DNA of 36,255 bases. It comes from JBBKWQ01 sp037969115 (GTDB lineage: Bacteria > Actinomycetota > Acidimicrobiia > Acidimicrobiales > Ilumatobacteraceae). Below are positions 17,003 through 24,831 of this stretch, one piece after another. The notes beneath the pieces are model-generated. The model saw only the letters and a program-made list of their open reading frames with translations. It was not told the DNA's origin and did no database searches. The stretch lies in NCBI GenBank assembly GCA_037969115.1, contig JBBKWQ010000374.1, positions 1 to 36,255 on the forward strand. The letters are read 5' to 3'. The position numbers and the translations under genes were made by a program. The first letter of the stretch is position 1, and the number at the start of each line of letters is the position of its first letter.

Positions 17003-17995
17003 CTACTCGACGCCGGGAATGCTCACTCCGTCGAGCGTCACCCCGTCTGGCACGTGACCGGTAGCCCCGATCACACAATCACGAACGACTGCGCCGACGC
17101 CGACGCTGCCGGCGATGATGGAACGCTCGAGAACTGCACCGGCACCGACGACCGCTCCGGGCAGCAGGACCGACTCGCTGATGTGGGCCGCAGCGACGTC
17201 GCTGCCATGCCCGACCACCGACTCGACGATCACTGCTTCGCTCGACACGTTGGCCGACTCGGCAATGCCGGGTTCGGTGGTCGTTCGCCTGCCGGCGATC
17301 AGGTCGAGGTTGGCCAGGCGATAGGGCTCAGGACGCCCGACATCGATCCAGTAGTCGTCGGTGGGCACGCCGTACAAGGTTCCGTACTCGACCAACTTCG
17401 GGAAGGTCACCCGCTCCAGAGATGTCCGTTCGAGAGCAGGAATCATGTCGAGCACGTTCGCCTCGAACACATACGTGCCGGCATTGATGAGATTCGAATC
17501 GGTCTCACCCGGGGTCGGCTTCTCGACGAAGCGTGCGACGCGCCCTCCGCCCTGGATCTCGACGACCCCGTACGCCGACGGATCGTCGACCGGCGTGAGA
17601 TGGAGCGTCGCCGCGGCGCCCGACGAGCGGTGGTGATCGACCAGCACGCCGACGTCGAGGTCGGTCACGATGTCACCATTCGCCACGACGAAGGTGTCAT
17701 CGATGCCGAGCGCGTCAGCGGCGAATCGGATCGCCCCGGCGGTGTCGAGCGGCTCGGGCTCGACCGCGTAGTGCAGCCGAACACCGTCGTGCGTGCCGGT
17801 CGGAAACAGCTCCATGAACGGCTCGGGCTTGAACCCGAGCGCCAACACCACCTCGGTGACACCTGCCTGCTGGAGGCGCTCGACGAGACGGACGATCATC
17901 GGTCGATGGGCGACCGGGAGCACCGGTTTGGGGACGTCGTTGGTGAGTGGTCGCAGGCGGGTGCCGAAACCTCCCACCAGAACGACGGCGTACAT
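17003..17995 (-). CDS. Sugar-1-phosphate nucleotidyltransferase (mannose-1-P guanylyltransferase-like)
   Basis: A 330-residue nucleotidyltransferase. GGFGTRLRPLT followed by PKPVLPV is the NTP-binding signature; VVANGDIVTDLD carries the metal-binding Asp; FVEKPTPGE and NAGTYVFE form the sugar-binding face. The C-terminal third holds irregular hexapeptide (left-handed beta-helix) repeats. Overall it is closest to the actinobacterial ManB/Rv3264c type that makes GDP-mannose from mannose-1-P, although glucose-1-P uridylyl- or thymidylyltransferase activity cannot be excluded. ATG at 17995 overlaps the upstream stop (TGATG) with GGAGG just before it. GDP-mannose would feed gmd. The SDR gene follows after a 104-bp gap. 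Confidence 0.88.
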   Translation of the reverse strand: MYAVVLVGGFGTRLRPLTNDVPKPVLPVAHRPMIVRLVERLQQAGVTEVVLALGFKPEPFMELFPTGTHDGVRLHYAVEPEPLDTAGAIRFAADALGIDDTFVVANGDIVTDLDVGVLVDHHRSSGAAATLHLTPVDDPSAYGVVEIQGGGRVARFVEKPTPGETDSNLINAGTYVFEANVLDMIPALERTSLERVTFPKLVEYGTLYGVPTDDYWIDVGRPEPYRLANLDLIAGRRTTTEPGIAESANVSSEAVIVESVVGHGSDVAAAHISESVLLPGAVVGAGAVLERSIIAGSVGVGAVVRDCVIGATGHVPDGVTLDGVSIPGVE

Positions 17996-18843
17996 CACCC
18001 TCCGGTGGTGTCGGTCACCGCACCGGAATCGGTCGTGTCCGTAACGGTGTCCGTCGTGGTGTCGGCCGTGGTGTCGTCCGGCTTGGGCTCGCCCAGGATG
18101 ACCTGGCCTTCGGTGCTTCCGGTATCGCCGAGCAGCTCGTCAGCGGTCGCCTGGTTGACGTCGGCCTGTCCCAACTCGGGCAGGTCGCCGGCCCACGGGG
18201 GCTTGCCGACGTCTTCGCCGCGGGGCACGAACGCAACCGCGAACACCATCGAGTCGTTGTCGATGTGCACCTCGTCCATGTTCGAGATGAAGCGATCGCC
18301 GCTGTCGGTGTCGGTGTAGTTGTTCCACCTGATGATCGACAGTTCGGCATCCTCGCCGTCGCACTTCGTCTCTCCCTCGATGTACTCGGCACCGCCGAGT
18401 TGGTCGGCTGGGAAGATCAGTTCGTCGTTGGTGAGCGTGACGTCGTAGCTGTCGAGGAACACGCCGAACGTGGCCCGGGCGCCGACGGCCTTGGACGTGT
18501 ACGGATGCCAGTGGATCACACCGTCGTCGTGGCTGTGGATACCCGATGAGATGAACCGTTGGAAACCGGCGGTTCCCTGCTCTTCGAGGTTGCCGTTGAG
18601 TTGGAGCCATTCACCGCACAGGTTGAACCCGTACGCGGCGTGCCAGTGGTCGTTGACGGTCGGAGGGGACGCGTCGGCGGCTGGGCGGCTCTGACGGGCA
18701 TACGCAATGGAGCCGAGGCCGAGTACGCACACGATGGCCACGATCAGGGGAAACAGCGTTCCGCCCTGGAATCGGACCTTCTGGCCTCCACCCTTCTGGG
18801 CGAGACGCGCGGCTTTCTTGGTGGACGAAGATGATGTGGCCAC
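17995..18843 (-). CDS. Single-pass membrane protein with His-rich extracytoplasmic domain, unknown function
   Basis: A 282-residue protein with a basic N-terminus rich in Ser/Lys and one membrane helix at about 29-49. The extracytoplasmic domain carries two His clusters, NDHWHAAYG (His66, His68) and SGIHSHDDGVIHWHP (His103, 105, 111, 113), and two cysteines (76, 161) that could form a disulfide. Low-complexity Thr/Asp repeats fill the last 30 residues. I recall similar DHWHAAYG proteins in other actinobacteria, but no function. The spacing of the histidines suggests a metal site; this is inference. The GTG at 18843 has TAGCCT 6 nt upstream. It is coupled by TGATG to the nucleotidyltransferase, so a link to glycan assembly is likely. 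Confidence 0.8.
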   Translation of the reverse strand: MATSSSSTKKAARLAQKGGGQKVRFQGGTLFPLIVAIVCVLGLGSIAYARQSRPAADASPPTVNDHWHAAYGFNLCGEWLQLNGNLEEQGTAGFQRFISSGIHSHDDGVIHWHPYTSKAVGARATFGVFLDSYDVTLTNDELIFPADQLGGAEYIEGETKCDGEDAELSIIRWNNYTDTDSGDRFISNMDEVHIDNDSMVFAVAFVPRGEDVGKPPWAGDLPELGQADVNQATADELLGDTGSTEGQVILGEPKPDDTTADTTTDTVTDTTDSGAVTDTTGG

Positions 18844-18849
18844 GCCGAG

Positions 18850-18855
18850 AGGCTA
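18850..18855 (-). promoter_or_regulatory. Candidate -10 (TAGCCT) for leaderless transcript of His-rich protein gene
   Basis: Minus-strand TAGCCT ends 6 nt before the GTG at 18843. No Shine-Dalgarno is seen and no good -35 box. It fits the TAnnnT pattern found before six other starts in this window. Confidence 0.35.
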
Positions 18856-18879
18856 TCGCCCGAATCGCTCCGATCGTCG

Positions 18880-20112
18880 TCAGCCCAACCCTGCGATCAG
18901 CCGTTCGTACGCCGCTCCGACCGCGGCGGGTGAGGCGTTCTGAACGACCCATTGCCTGCCGGTTTTCCCCGATTCGACCAGATCATCGGGTTCGGCGAGC
19001 ATCGCCCGGAGCGCACCGACGAATGCCTCGGGATCGTCTGGTGGAACCGTCACACCGGCATGTGATGCCTCGATGATGCGGGGTACCTCGGTATCGCCGT
19101 CGATCGCAGCGAGCACCGGCCGCCCGGCCGCGAGAATCGAATAGGTCTTCGACGGCACGCTGACGTTGCCGAGCCCCGCCCGCAACGGCACGACGTGGAC
19201 GTCACCCGTCGCCAGCACCTCCGACAACCGTTCGATCGGTTGGAAGTTACCGAAGCGCACGTTCGCCATACCCGCGGCACGGCGTTCCAGGTGGGATCGA
19301 GCCGCTCCCCCTCCGTTGATGACGAACGTGATGTCGGACATCGCCTCGGCGGCGGCGAGCACGAGATCGAGCGATTGCGAGAACCCCACGTTGCCTGCGT
19401 ACAACACCACCGGTTCATCGCCGATGTCGAGCTCGCCTCGATAGGCGGTCATGCGATCGCCGGGCACGATCTGGTCGGTGTCGACGAAGTTCGGGATGAT
19501 GTGGACGGTCGCGGCGCGTCGCGGGCCGATCTTCGCCACGACGTTGTCGCGTAGATCGCTGCTGAGCACGGTGACGGCGTCGCTGCGGTGATAACTGAAC
19601 CGCTCGAGCCATTCGGCCACAGCGATGACCTTCGAGTTGGTGATGGCACCGGTTCGTACAGCCGCATCAGGAAACACGTCCTGGATGTTGAACACGAGCG
19701 GAGCGCGGCGAAGCCGGGCCACGACCCACCCGGTGAGGCCCAGCGTCAGCGGCGGCGACATCGCGATCACGCCGTCGGCGCGCCGGAACCAGCCACCGGC
19801 TCGCAGACCCATGACGCCGGCGAGCAGCGAGAACCCGAAGAATCCCGCCGCGCGGCGCACCAGGTTGCGTTTGTCGTCGCCGGGAAACGGATGCACCCGG
19901 GTGATGCTCCCCCACGGCGTGCGTTCTGTCCGAGCGACACGGCCATCCCAACCCTGCGCGATCGCGTGGTCGCGGTACCAGGGCAACGATGTCACGACGT
20001 GCAGTTCGTGTCCTCGGACGGCCAACTCGTGGACGATTCGTGTCATGACGTGGCCGGTCGGAGCAGTATCCGGGTCGAAATGGGGACACAGCACGACGAG
20101 CTTCAGCTTCAT
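18880..20112 (-). CDS. GT4-family glycosyltransferase (WbuB/WcaI-like)
   Basis: A 410-residue GT-B enzyme. The N-terminus (LVVLCPHFDPDTAPTGHVMTR) and FNIQDVFPDAAVRTG resemble the WbuB-like group, which adds fucosamine or related sugars to lipid-linked oligosaccharides. The donor domain has VVLYAGNVGFSQSLDL, VHVVPLRAGLGNVSVPSKTY and GRPVLAAIDGDTEVPRI, where a Glu takes the EX7E role less canonically. ATG at 20112 overlaps the stop of the upstream GT4 gene (ATGA). Last gene of a three-gene GT4 run that ends about 37 bp before the His-rich protein gene and reads in its direction. Acceptor and donor are unknown; GDP-fucose from the nearby gmd and fcl is a plausible donor. Confidence 0.88.
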   Translation of the reverse strand: MKLKLVVLCPHFDPDTAPTGHVMTRIVHELAVRGHELHVVTSLPWYRDHAIAQGWDGRVARTERTPWGSITRVHPFPGDDKRNLVRRAAGFFGFSLLAGVMGLRAGGWFRRADGVIAMSPPLTLGLTGWVVARLRRAPLVFNIQDVFPDAAVRTGAITNSKVIAVAEWLERFSYHRSDAVTVLSSDLRDNVVAKIGPRRAATVHIIPNFVDTDQIVPGDRMTAYRGELDIGDEPVVLYAGNVGFSQSLDLVLAAAEAMSDITFVINGGGAARSHLERRAAGMANVRFGNFQPIERLSEVLATGDVHVVPLRAGLGNVSVPSKTYSILAAGRPVLAAIDGDTEVPRIIEASHAGVTVPPDDPEAFVGALRAMLAEPDDLVESGKTGRQWVVQNASPAAVGAAYERLIAGLG

Positions 20113-21233
20113 GACAGTGCCTGTCGATAGGCGGCCTGCAACGCCGTTCCCGAGGCGGCGAGCGAGTAGTGCTTCAACCGCTCGTAACCTGCGGCAACGA
20201 GATCGATACGTCGACGCCGCGCTTCGACGACGGCCGCGCCCCACGCGTGTCCGTCGGCACCGATGGGCACGATCACGGCGGCCGGTCCGGCAACCTCGCG
20301 GAGCGCCGGTTGGTCACTGCACGCGACCGGCGTGCCGAGCGCCATTGCCTCGATGAGCGGGGCGCCGAAACCTTCGTACTCGCTGGGAAAGAGCAGCGCG
20401 TCGGCCATCTTGATGAGCATGTCGCGGTCGTGGGCGGGAACCCTGCCGGTACGGATCACGCGATCACCGAGACGCGACACCTCGATACGTTCGCGCAGAT
20501 CGTCCTCCGCGGTTCCCGCCCCACCGAGCAGGACGAGGCGCGTCTCGTCGTCCGGAGCGGCGCGCTCCATCATCTCGATCAGCACCTGGTGACGTTTGTG
20601 CGGGTGGGTCATTGCCGGATACACGACGATCGGCGCGTCCCCCAGCCCAAGGCGCTGCCGCACCGCCAACTGCTCGGTGGCGGTCCTACTCGAGGCCGCG
20701 ACCTCGGGATCGACGCCGTGCGGCACCACCACCACGGTCGCAGGATCGACGTCGAACCCTTCGACGACGGTCGATCTCACGTACTCGGTCGGTGTCGTGA
20801 TCACCGTGGCGGCGCGAATCGATCGAGGCATCGTGGCTGCGAGGTAACGGCGCCGCGCCCACGAGAAATACTCGGGATATCGCAGGTACTGCAGGTCGTG
20901 CACCGTCAGGACCACGCGGTCACCGCCGAACCTCGGCACCGTTCCCCCACCATGGTGCACGAGTGCCGCCGAACGCGTTCGCAAGGCCAGAGCGGAGTGC
21001 TCGGCGACGATCCGGCTCAGTCGGAGATCGGGACCGAGCCGATACTGCTTGGTGGCGAATCGAGCCGCCAGGTCGGCGTGGGCAGCCGCGAAATCCGGCT
21101 GGACGTGGAGTTCGACGGCGAGTTCGTCGAGACTGTCGGTCGGCAGTCCGGCGAGCTGCCGCGTCAGATACTCCTCGGAGCCTCCGACTCGGCCAGGCAC
21201 ACACCACAGCAGGTTCACGGCCACCCGGTTCAT
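20109..21233 (-). CDS. GT4-family glycosyltransferase
   Basis: A 374-residue GT-B enzyme. Acceptor-side loop LLWCVPGRVGGSEEYLTRQL, then VLTVHDLQYLRYPEYFS, a signature seen in rhamnosyl- and mannosyltransferases of the GT4 type. The donor domain has VVYPAMTHPHKRHQ with the phosphate-contacting Lys/Arg, and LFPSEYEGFGAPLIEAMALG as the EX7E motif. ATG at 21233 overlaps the upstream stop (ATGA), and its own stop overlaps the next start, so it is the middle gene of a tightly coupled series. This fits stoichiometric assembly of a repeat unit by successive transferases. Sugar specificity cannot be assigned. Confidence 0.9.
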   Translation of the reverse strand: MNRVAVNLLWCVPGRVGGSEEYLTRQLAGLPTDSLDELAVELHVQPDFAAAHADLAARFATKQYRLGPDLRLSRIVAEHSALALRTRSAALVHHGGGTVPRFGGDRVVLTVHDLQYLRYPEYFSWARRRYLAATMPRSIRAATVITTPTEYVRSTVVEGFDVDPATVVVVPHGVDPEVAASSRTATEQLAVRQRLGLGDAPIVVYPAMTHPHKRHQVLIEMMERAAPDDETRLVLLGGAGTAEDDLRERIEVSRLGDRVIRTGRVPAHDRDMLIKMADALLFPSEYEGFGAPLIEAMALGTPVACSDQPALREVAGPAAVIVPIGADGHAWGAAVVEARRRRIDLVAAGYERLKHYSLAASGTALQAAYRQALS

Positions 21234-22330
21234 CGCGCCACCTCCCGGTATGCATCGACCGTGAGTTGGGCCGTGCGATCCCACGTCAACTCGGCGGCGC
21301 GGGCTCGTCCCCGATCCCCGAGGTCGTGATCCGCCTGCAATGCGTCACCGAGCCCGCGGCCGATGTCGTCGACCGAGAACGGGTCGACCAAGATCGCGGC
21401 GCCGCCGGCAACTTCCTCGGTGGCCGTCCCGCGGCTCGTGACCACGATCGTGCCCTGTGCCATCGCCTCCGCCACCGGCAAGCCGAATCCCTCCCACTCG
21501 CTCGGGTACGCGAACACCGTTGCAGCACGGAACAGCGGACCCATCAGGTCGTTCGGTACGAATCCGAGGAAGCGCACGCGGCCAGCGCTGCCTGCCGGAC
21601 CAGCCGTGTCCGGGCTCGGGAGCCCGGCGCCCCAACCCTCTGGGCCGACGATGACGAGGTCGAGATCACCGAACTGTTGCATCGCCTCGGCCAACCTTTG
21701 CAGATTCTTGCGGGGCTCGTTGGTCCCCACCGACAGCACGAACCGTTCAGGCAGGTCGTACTGCCTGCGGACGGCATCGACGTCGGCTTCGGTCGTCTCG
21801 ACCAGTTCGACCCCGAGCGGTACACGTCGCAGACGAGACTCCTCGATTCCGGCGTCGACCGCGTCGGTCATGGTCGCGATGCTCGAACACAACACGAGGT
21901 CGGCTCGCTCCTTCACCATCGCCAAGCTCCGATTCATCACCGAGACGCCACGCTTGGTGAACCGTTCGGGATGACGCAGGAACGCCAGGTCGTGCAGCGT
22001 CACCACTGCGGGCGCCGTCGACGCGGCAACCACGATCGTGGTGGAGTGACACACGTCGATCGGGCCTGTCGCCGCCTCGACCCGCGGCCACGACATCCTC
22101 AACCAGGTCTCATAGAGCCACGGGCGGTTGAGCGGCAGTGACGCCACCCGCAACGCAGACGTGAAGCCAGGAGCAGGTGGTCGACGGTGCCGGCCGGCGA
22201 CGGCGTGAAGCTCGACATCGTCGCGCCCATCGAGTTGTTCGGCCACGCGCAGCGCGGCGACAGCGGTGCCACCAGGCACGTCGTGCCACAGTTGTTCGAG
22301 GGTGTAGGCGATGCGCAGCACGTCGGGCAC
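21230..22330 (-). CDS. GT4-family glycosyltransferase
   Basis: A 366-residue GT-B enzyme. The N-terminal domain shows AYTLEQLWHDVPGGTAVAAL and VVTLHDLAFLRHPERFT. The donor domain has LSVGTNEPRKNLQRL, FLGFVPNDLMGPLFRAA and YPSEWEGFGLPVAEAMAQG with EX7E, so it is canonical. It closely resembles its downstream neighbour in the HDL/RHPERF region, and the two may be diverged duplicates. The start is a GTG at 22330 or a GTG three codons later; no clear ribosome site decides. It heads the three-gene GT4 operon and is divergent from fcl, leaving about 37 bp for both promoters. Confidence 0.88.
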   Translation of the reverse strand: MPDVLRIAYTLEQLWHDVPGGTAVAALRVAEQLDGRDDVELHAVAGRHRRPPAPGFTSALRVASLPLNRPWLYETWLRMSWPRVEAATGPIDVCHSTTIVVAASTAPAVVTLHDLAFLRHPERFTKRGVSVMNRSLAMVKERADLVLCSSIATMTDAVDAGIEESRLRRVPLGVELVETTEADVDAVRRQYDLPERFVLSVGTNEPRKNLQRLAEAMQQFGDLDLVIVGPEGWGAGLPSPDTAGPAGSAGRVRFLGFVPNDLMGPLFRAATVFAYPSEWEGFGLPVAEAMAQGTIVVTSRGTATEEVAGGAAILVDPFSVDDIGRGLGDALQADHDLGDRGRARAAELTWDRTAQLTVDAYREVAR

Positions 22331-22354
22331 CGCACCATGATGGCCTCACCGCCG

Positions 22355-22360
22355 TAGCCT
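22355..22360 (+). promoter_or_regulatory. Candidate -10 (TAGCCT) for leaderless fcl transcript
   Basis: TAGCCT ends 7 nt before the fcl ATG. No Shine-Dalgarno precedes the start. The -35 region is not recognisable and would lie inside the divergent GT4 start region. Confidence 0.35.
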
Positions 22361-22367
22361 GCCTGGC

Positions 22368-23336
22368 ATGTCGTCGTTCTGGTCAGGTCGCCGCGTCGTC
22401 GTCACGGGGGGTTCCGGGTTCCTGGGCCGTCGTGTCGTGGCCCGCCTCACCGACCACGGCGCAGACCCTGTCGTACCTCGCAGCGCCGACTTCGATCTCA
22501 CGATCCCGGGCCAAGCCGAGCGGTTGCTCGCCGAGACGTCACCCACCCACATCATTCACCTGGCAGCGCGAGTGGGCGGCATCGGGTACAACCAGGCCGA
22601 GCCTGCTTCGCTGTACCTCGCCAACCTGCTGATGGGCACCAACATCATCGAGGCCGCACGGCACGCTGGCGTCGACAAGACGGTGCTGCTCGGCACGGTG
22701 TGCTCGTACCCGAAGTTCACCCCCGTGCCGTTCCGTGAGGAATCGTTCTGGGACGGATATCCCGAGGAGACCAACGCGCCGTACGGCGTCGCGAAGAAGG
22801 CGCAGCTGGTGCACGCCCAGGTGAACCGGGCACAGTACGGCCAACGTTTCTCGTACCTGATCCCGACCAACCTCTACGGCCCGGGTGACAAGTTCCACCC
22901 GGCCGTCTCGCATGTGATCCCAGCACTGATCCGCAAGTGCGTCGAAGCCACCGAGGCCGGCCACGACAAGGTCGACGTGTGGGGCACGGGTACGGCGAGC
23001 CGCGAGTACCTCTATGTCGACGACGCCGCCGAAGCAATCGTGCTGGCCGCCGAGTTGCACGAAGGTGCGGAACCGATCAACCTCGGCACCAACACCGAGG
23101 TCACGATTCGCGAGACCGTCGAGACCATTGCAGAGCTCGTCGGGTTCACCGGAGAACTGCGTTGGGATCCCACCAAGCCCGATGGGCAGCCGCGAAGGCG
23201 AGTCGACGCATCACGGGCCGAGGAACTGCTCGGATGGCGCGCTTCGATGAACTTCCGTGACGGTCTACGCACATCCATCGACTGGTATCTCGCGAATCGC
23301 GAGGAAGCCGAACGCGCCCCGTCCGAACTCGGTTAG
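22368..23336 (+). CDS. fcl: GDP-L-fucose synthase (GDP-4-keto-6-deoxymannose epimerase/reductase)
   Basis: A 322-residue SDR that epimerises C3 and C5 and reduces C4 of the Gmd product with NADPH to give GDP-L-fucose. Family-specific marks: VTGGSGFLGRRVV at the N-terminus, HLAARVGGIGYNQAEPA, LLGTVCSYPKF with the acid-base Cys112, EETNAPYGVAKK with Tyr139 and Lys143, IPTNLYGPGDKF, SHVIPALIRK, and VWGTGTASREYLYVDD. All catalytic residues are present. It is monocistronic or the last plus-strand gene here, convergent with mug (3 bp between stops), and divergent from the GT4 operon that may use its product. Confidence 0.95.
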   Translation: MSSFWSGRRVVVTGGSGFLGRRVVARLTDHGADPVVPRSADFDLTIPGQAERLLAETSPTHIIHLAARVGGIGYNQAEPASLYLANLLMGTNIIEAARHAGVDKTVLLGTVCSYPKFTPVPFREESFWDGYPEETNAPYGVAKKAQLVHAQVNRAQYGQRFSYLIPTNLYGPGDKFHPAVSHVIPALIRKCVEATEAGHDKVDVWGTGTASREYLYVDDAAEAIVLAAELHEGAEPINLGTNTEVTIRETVETIAELVGFTGELRWDPTKPDGQPRRRVDASRAEELLGWRASMNFRDGLRTSIDWYLANREEAERAPSELG

Positions 23337-23339
23337 CGC

Positions 23340-23906
23340 TCACCTGCACACGCCGGCTGCGCGGGCAGGCGCCGCGTAGGCATCTGCGAGTGTTGCCACG
23401 GTTTCGTGCGCGTTCAGGCCGCTCGGATTGGGAACGATCCACAGCTCGGTGCCCTCGAAGCGCTCCGGCTGTCGGCCGGCGACGGCATGCCTGTCATGAA
23501 ATGCGGTGCGGTACGCGGTGATGCCGGCGATCGCCACGACGGCGGGTCGGGTCTCACGCACCGTCCTCCGAAGACGTTCGCCGCCCTCTCGGAGTTCGGC
23601 GGTGGTGAGTTCGGAGGCCTTGGCGGTTGCCCGCTCCACGACGTTGGTGATGCCGATCCCGCGATCGATCAGATGCTGTCGATCGGCGTCGGTCATGCCC
23701 GTGCCCCGGTCGATCTCGCGCTCGATGACACCGCCGAGGAACAGCGCCGGATAGAAGCGATTGCCCGGGTGGGCGAAGTGTGTCGACGTCGCCGCAGTCC
23801 ACAGACCCGGATTGATCCCGACGAAGAGCAGCTTGAGGCCGGGCCCGATGAGATCGGGGACGACCGCATCACGGAACGAGTCGAGCTCGGCTCGGGTGAA
23901 ACCCAT
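23340..23906 (-). CDS. mug: G/U (T) mismatch-specific DNA glycosylase, Mug family
   Basis: A 188-residue uracil-DNA glycosylase superfamily member of the Mug/TDG type, which removes uracil or thymine from mismatches and alkylated cytosine adducts. LLFVGINPGLWTA with the catalytic-site Asn32 and THFAHPGNRFYPAL match motif 1, and IVPNPSGLNAH near 165 is motif 2. ITNVVERATAKASELT is the usual middle segment. ATG at 23906 is chosen because upstream codons show no family similarity; TACGCT lies 7 nt upstream. A housekeeping repair gene with no evident link to its glycan neighbours. Length fits the family. Confidence 0.94.
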   Translation of the reverse strand: MGFTRAELDSFRDAVVPDLIGPGLKLLFVGINPGLWTAATSTHFAHPGNRFYPALFLGGVIEREIDRGTGMTDADRQHLIDRGIGITNVVERATAKASELTTAELREGGERLRRTVRETRPAVVAIAGITAYRTAFHDRHAVAGRQPERFEGTELWIVPNPSGLNAHETVATLADAYAAPARAAGVCR

Positions 23907-23913
23907 GCGGCCG

Positions 23914-23919
23914 AGCGTA
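23914..23919 (-). promoter_or_regulatory. Candidate -10 (TACGCT) for leaderless mug transcript
   Basis: Minus-strand TACGCT ends 7 nt before the mug ATG. No Shine-Dalgarno is present. No clear -35 is seen. Confidence 0.35.
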
Positions 23920-23979
23920 CGGAACGGCACGGGCGCAGACGACGTCCTCGATTTGCTCGACATACCAGCGGGGTGAACG

Positions 23980-24831
23980 TCAGCCGCTGTCTCCGAGCCT
24001 GCGCACCAGTTCGGCCAACGGTTCGCGGAAGTCGCGCAGCAGCGGGACCCCGGACGAGCGCAGTACGGCGTTGTCGAGCACGCTGTTCGCCGGTCGGTGA
24101 GCCGCACGCGGCGGATGGAGATCGACGGTGCGGATCGGCGCGATCATCCCGGGATCTCGACCGGCCGCGGTGACGATCTCGCGCACGAACTCGTACCAGC
24201 TCACAACTCCCTGATTGGTGACGTGATGAATTCCCGTCCGCCGATCGACGCTCAGTTGTCGGAGCACCGTGGCGAGGTCGGGCGTGAACGTGGGACATCC
24301 CACCTGATCATCGACGAACGAGAGCGAGGTGTGCTCGTCGATGAGGCGGAGCACGGTGCGGACCATGTTGCTGCCGTGTTCGCCGCAGACCCACGAGGTG
24401 CGAACCACCGCCGCATCAGGACCCGCCTCGCGTTCGCCGGCGAGCTTCGAGGCGCCGTAGACCGATCGAGGATTGGTCGTATCCCATTCGTGATACGGAC
24501 GGTCGAGTTCGCCGTCGAACACGTAGTCGGTGCTGATGGTGACCAGATGGGCGTCGGCGATTTCGGCTGCTTCTCGCACCCAGCGAACAGCGAGGGCGTT
24601 CTGGGTGAATGCACGTTCGGGATCGGTTTCGCAGGCGTCGACTGCAGTCCACGCAGCGCAATGGATCACGGTGTCGGGTGACGCGGCGGTGATCGCCGCA
24701 TGCACGTGCTCCCGTTCGGACACGTCGAGTGCAGCGCGGTCGAGCGCAACGACGTCGTCGCCCGCTCGTCGGCACCAAGATGCAACGTCGCGACCGAGTT
24801 GCCCGCCGGCGCCCGTGACGAGCACACGCAT
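23980..24831 (-). CDS. rmlD: dTDP-4-dehydrorhamnose reductase
   Basis: A 283-residue SDR catalysing the last step to dTDP-L-rhamnose. Marks: LVTGAGGQLGRDVA, HCAAWTAVDACETDPERAF (the family TAVD-AE region), ISTDYVFDGE, RSVYGASKLAGE with the Tyr/Lys pair, VRTSWVCGEHGSNMV, and DDQVGCPTFTPDLA. Start ATG at 24831 shares one base with the rmlB stop (TGATG), so it is coupled and last in the rmlA, rmlC, rmlB, rmlD series. The slightly longer frame upstream lies inside rmlB and is not used. Confidence 0.95.
   Translation of the reverse strand: MRVLVTGAGGQLGRDVASWCRRAGDDVVALDRAALDVSEREHVHAAITAASPDTVIHCAAWTAVDACETDPERAFTQNALAVRWVREAAEIADAHLVTISTDYVFDGELDRPYHEWDTTNPRSVYGASKLAGEREAGPDAAVVRTSWVCGEHGSNMVRTVLRLIDEHTSLSFVDDQVGCPTFTPDLATVLRQLSVDRRTGIHHVTNQGVVSWYEFVREIVTAAGRDPGMIAPIRTVDLHPPRAAHRPANSVLDNAVLRSSGVPLLRDFREPLAELVRRLGDSG

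Noticed and set aside
18000..18085. Apparent tandem repeat of gtgtc/gtcgg units
   Set aside because: It encodes the Thr/Asp-rich tail of the His-rich protein. Units are irregular and explained by coding bias.
16928..18319. 463-codon plus-strand frame opposite the nucleotidyltransferase and His-rich genes
   Set aside because: Composition is that of an antisense shadow (Asp/His/Arg-rich, no motif). The minus-strand genes are well supported.
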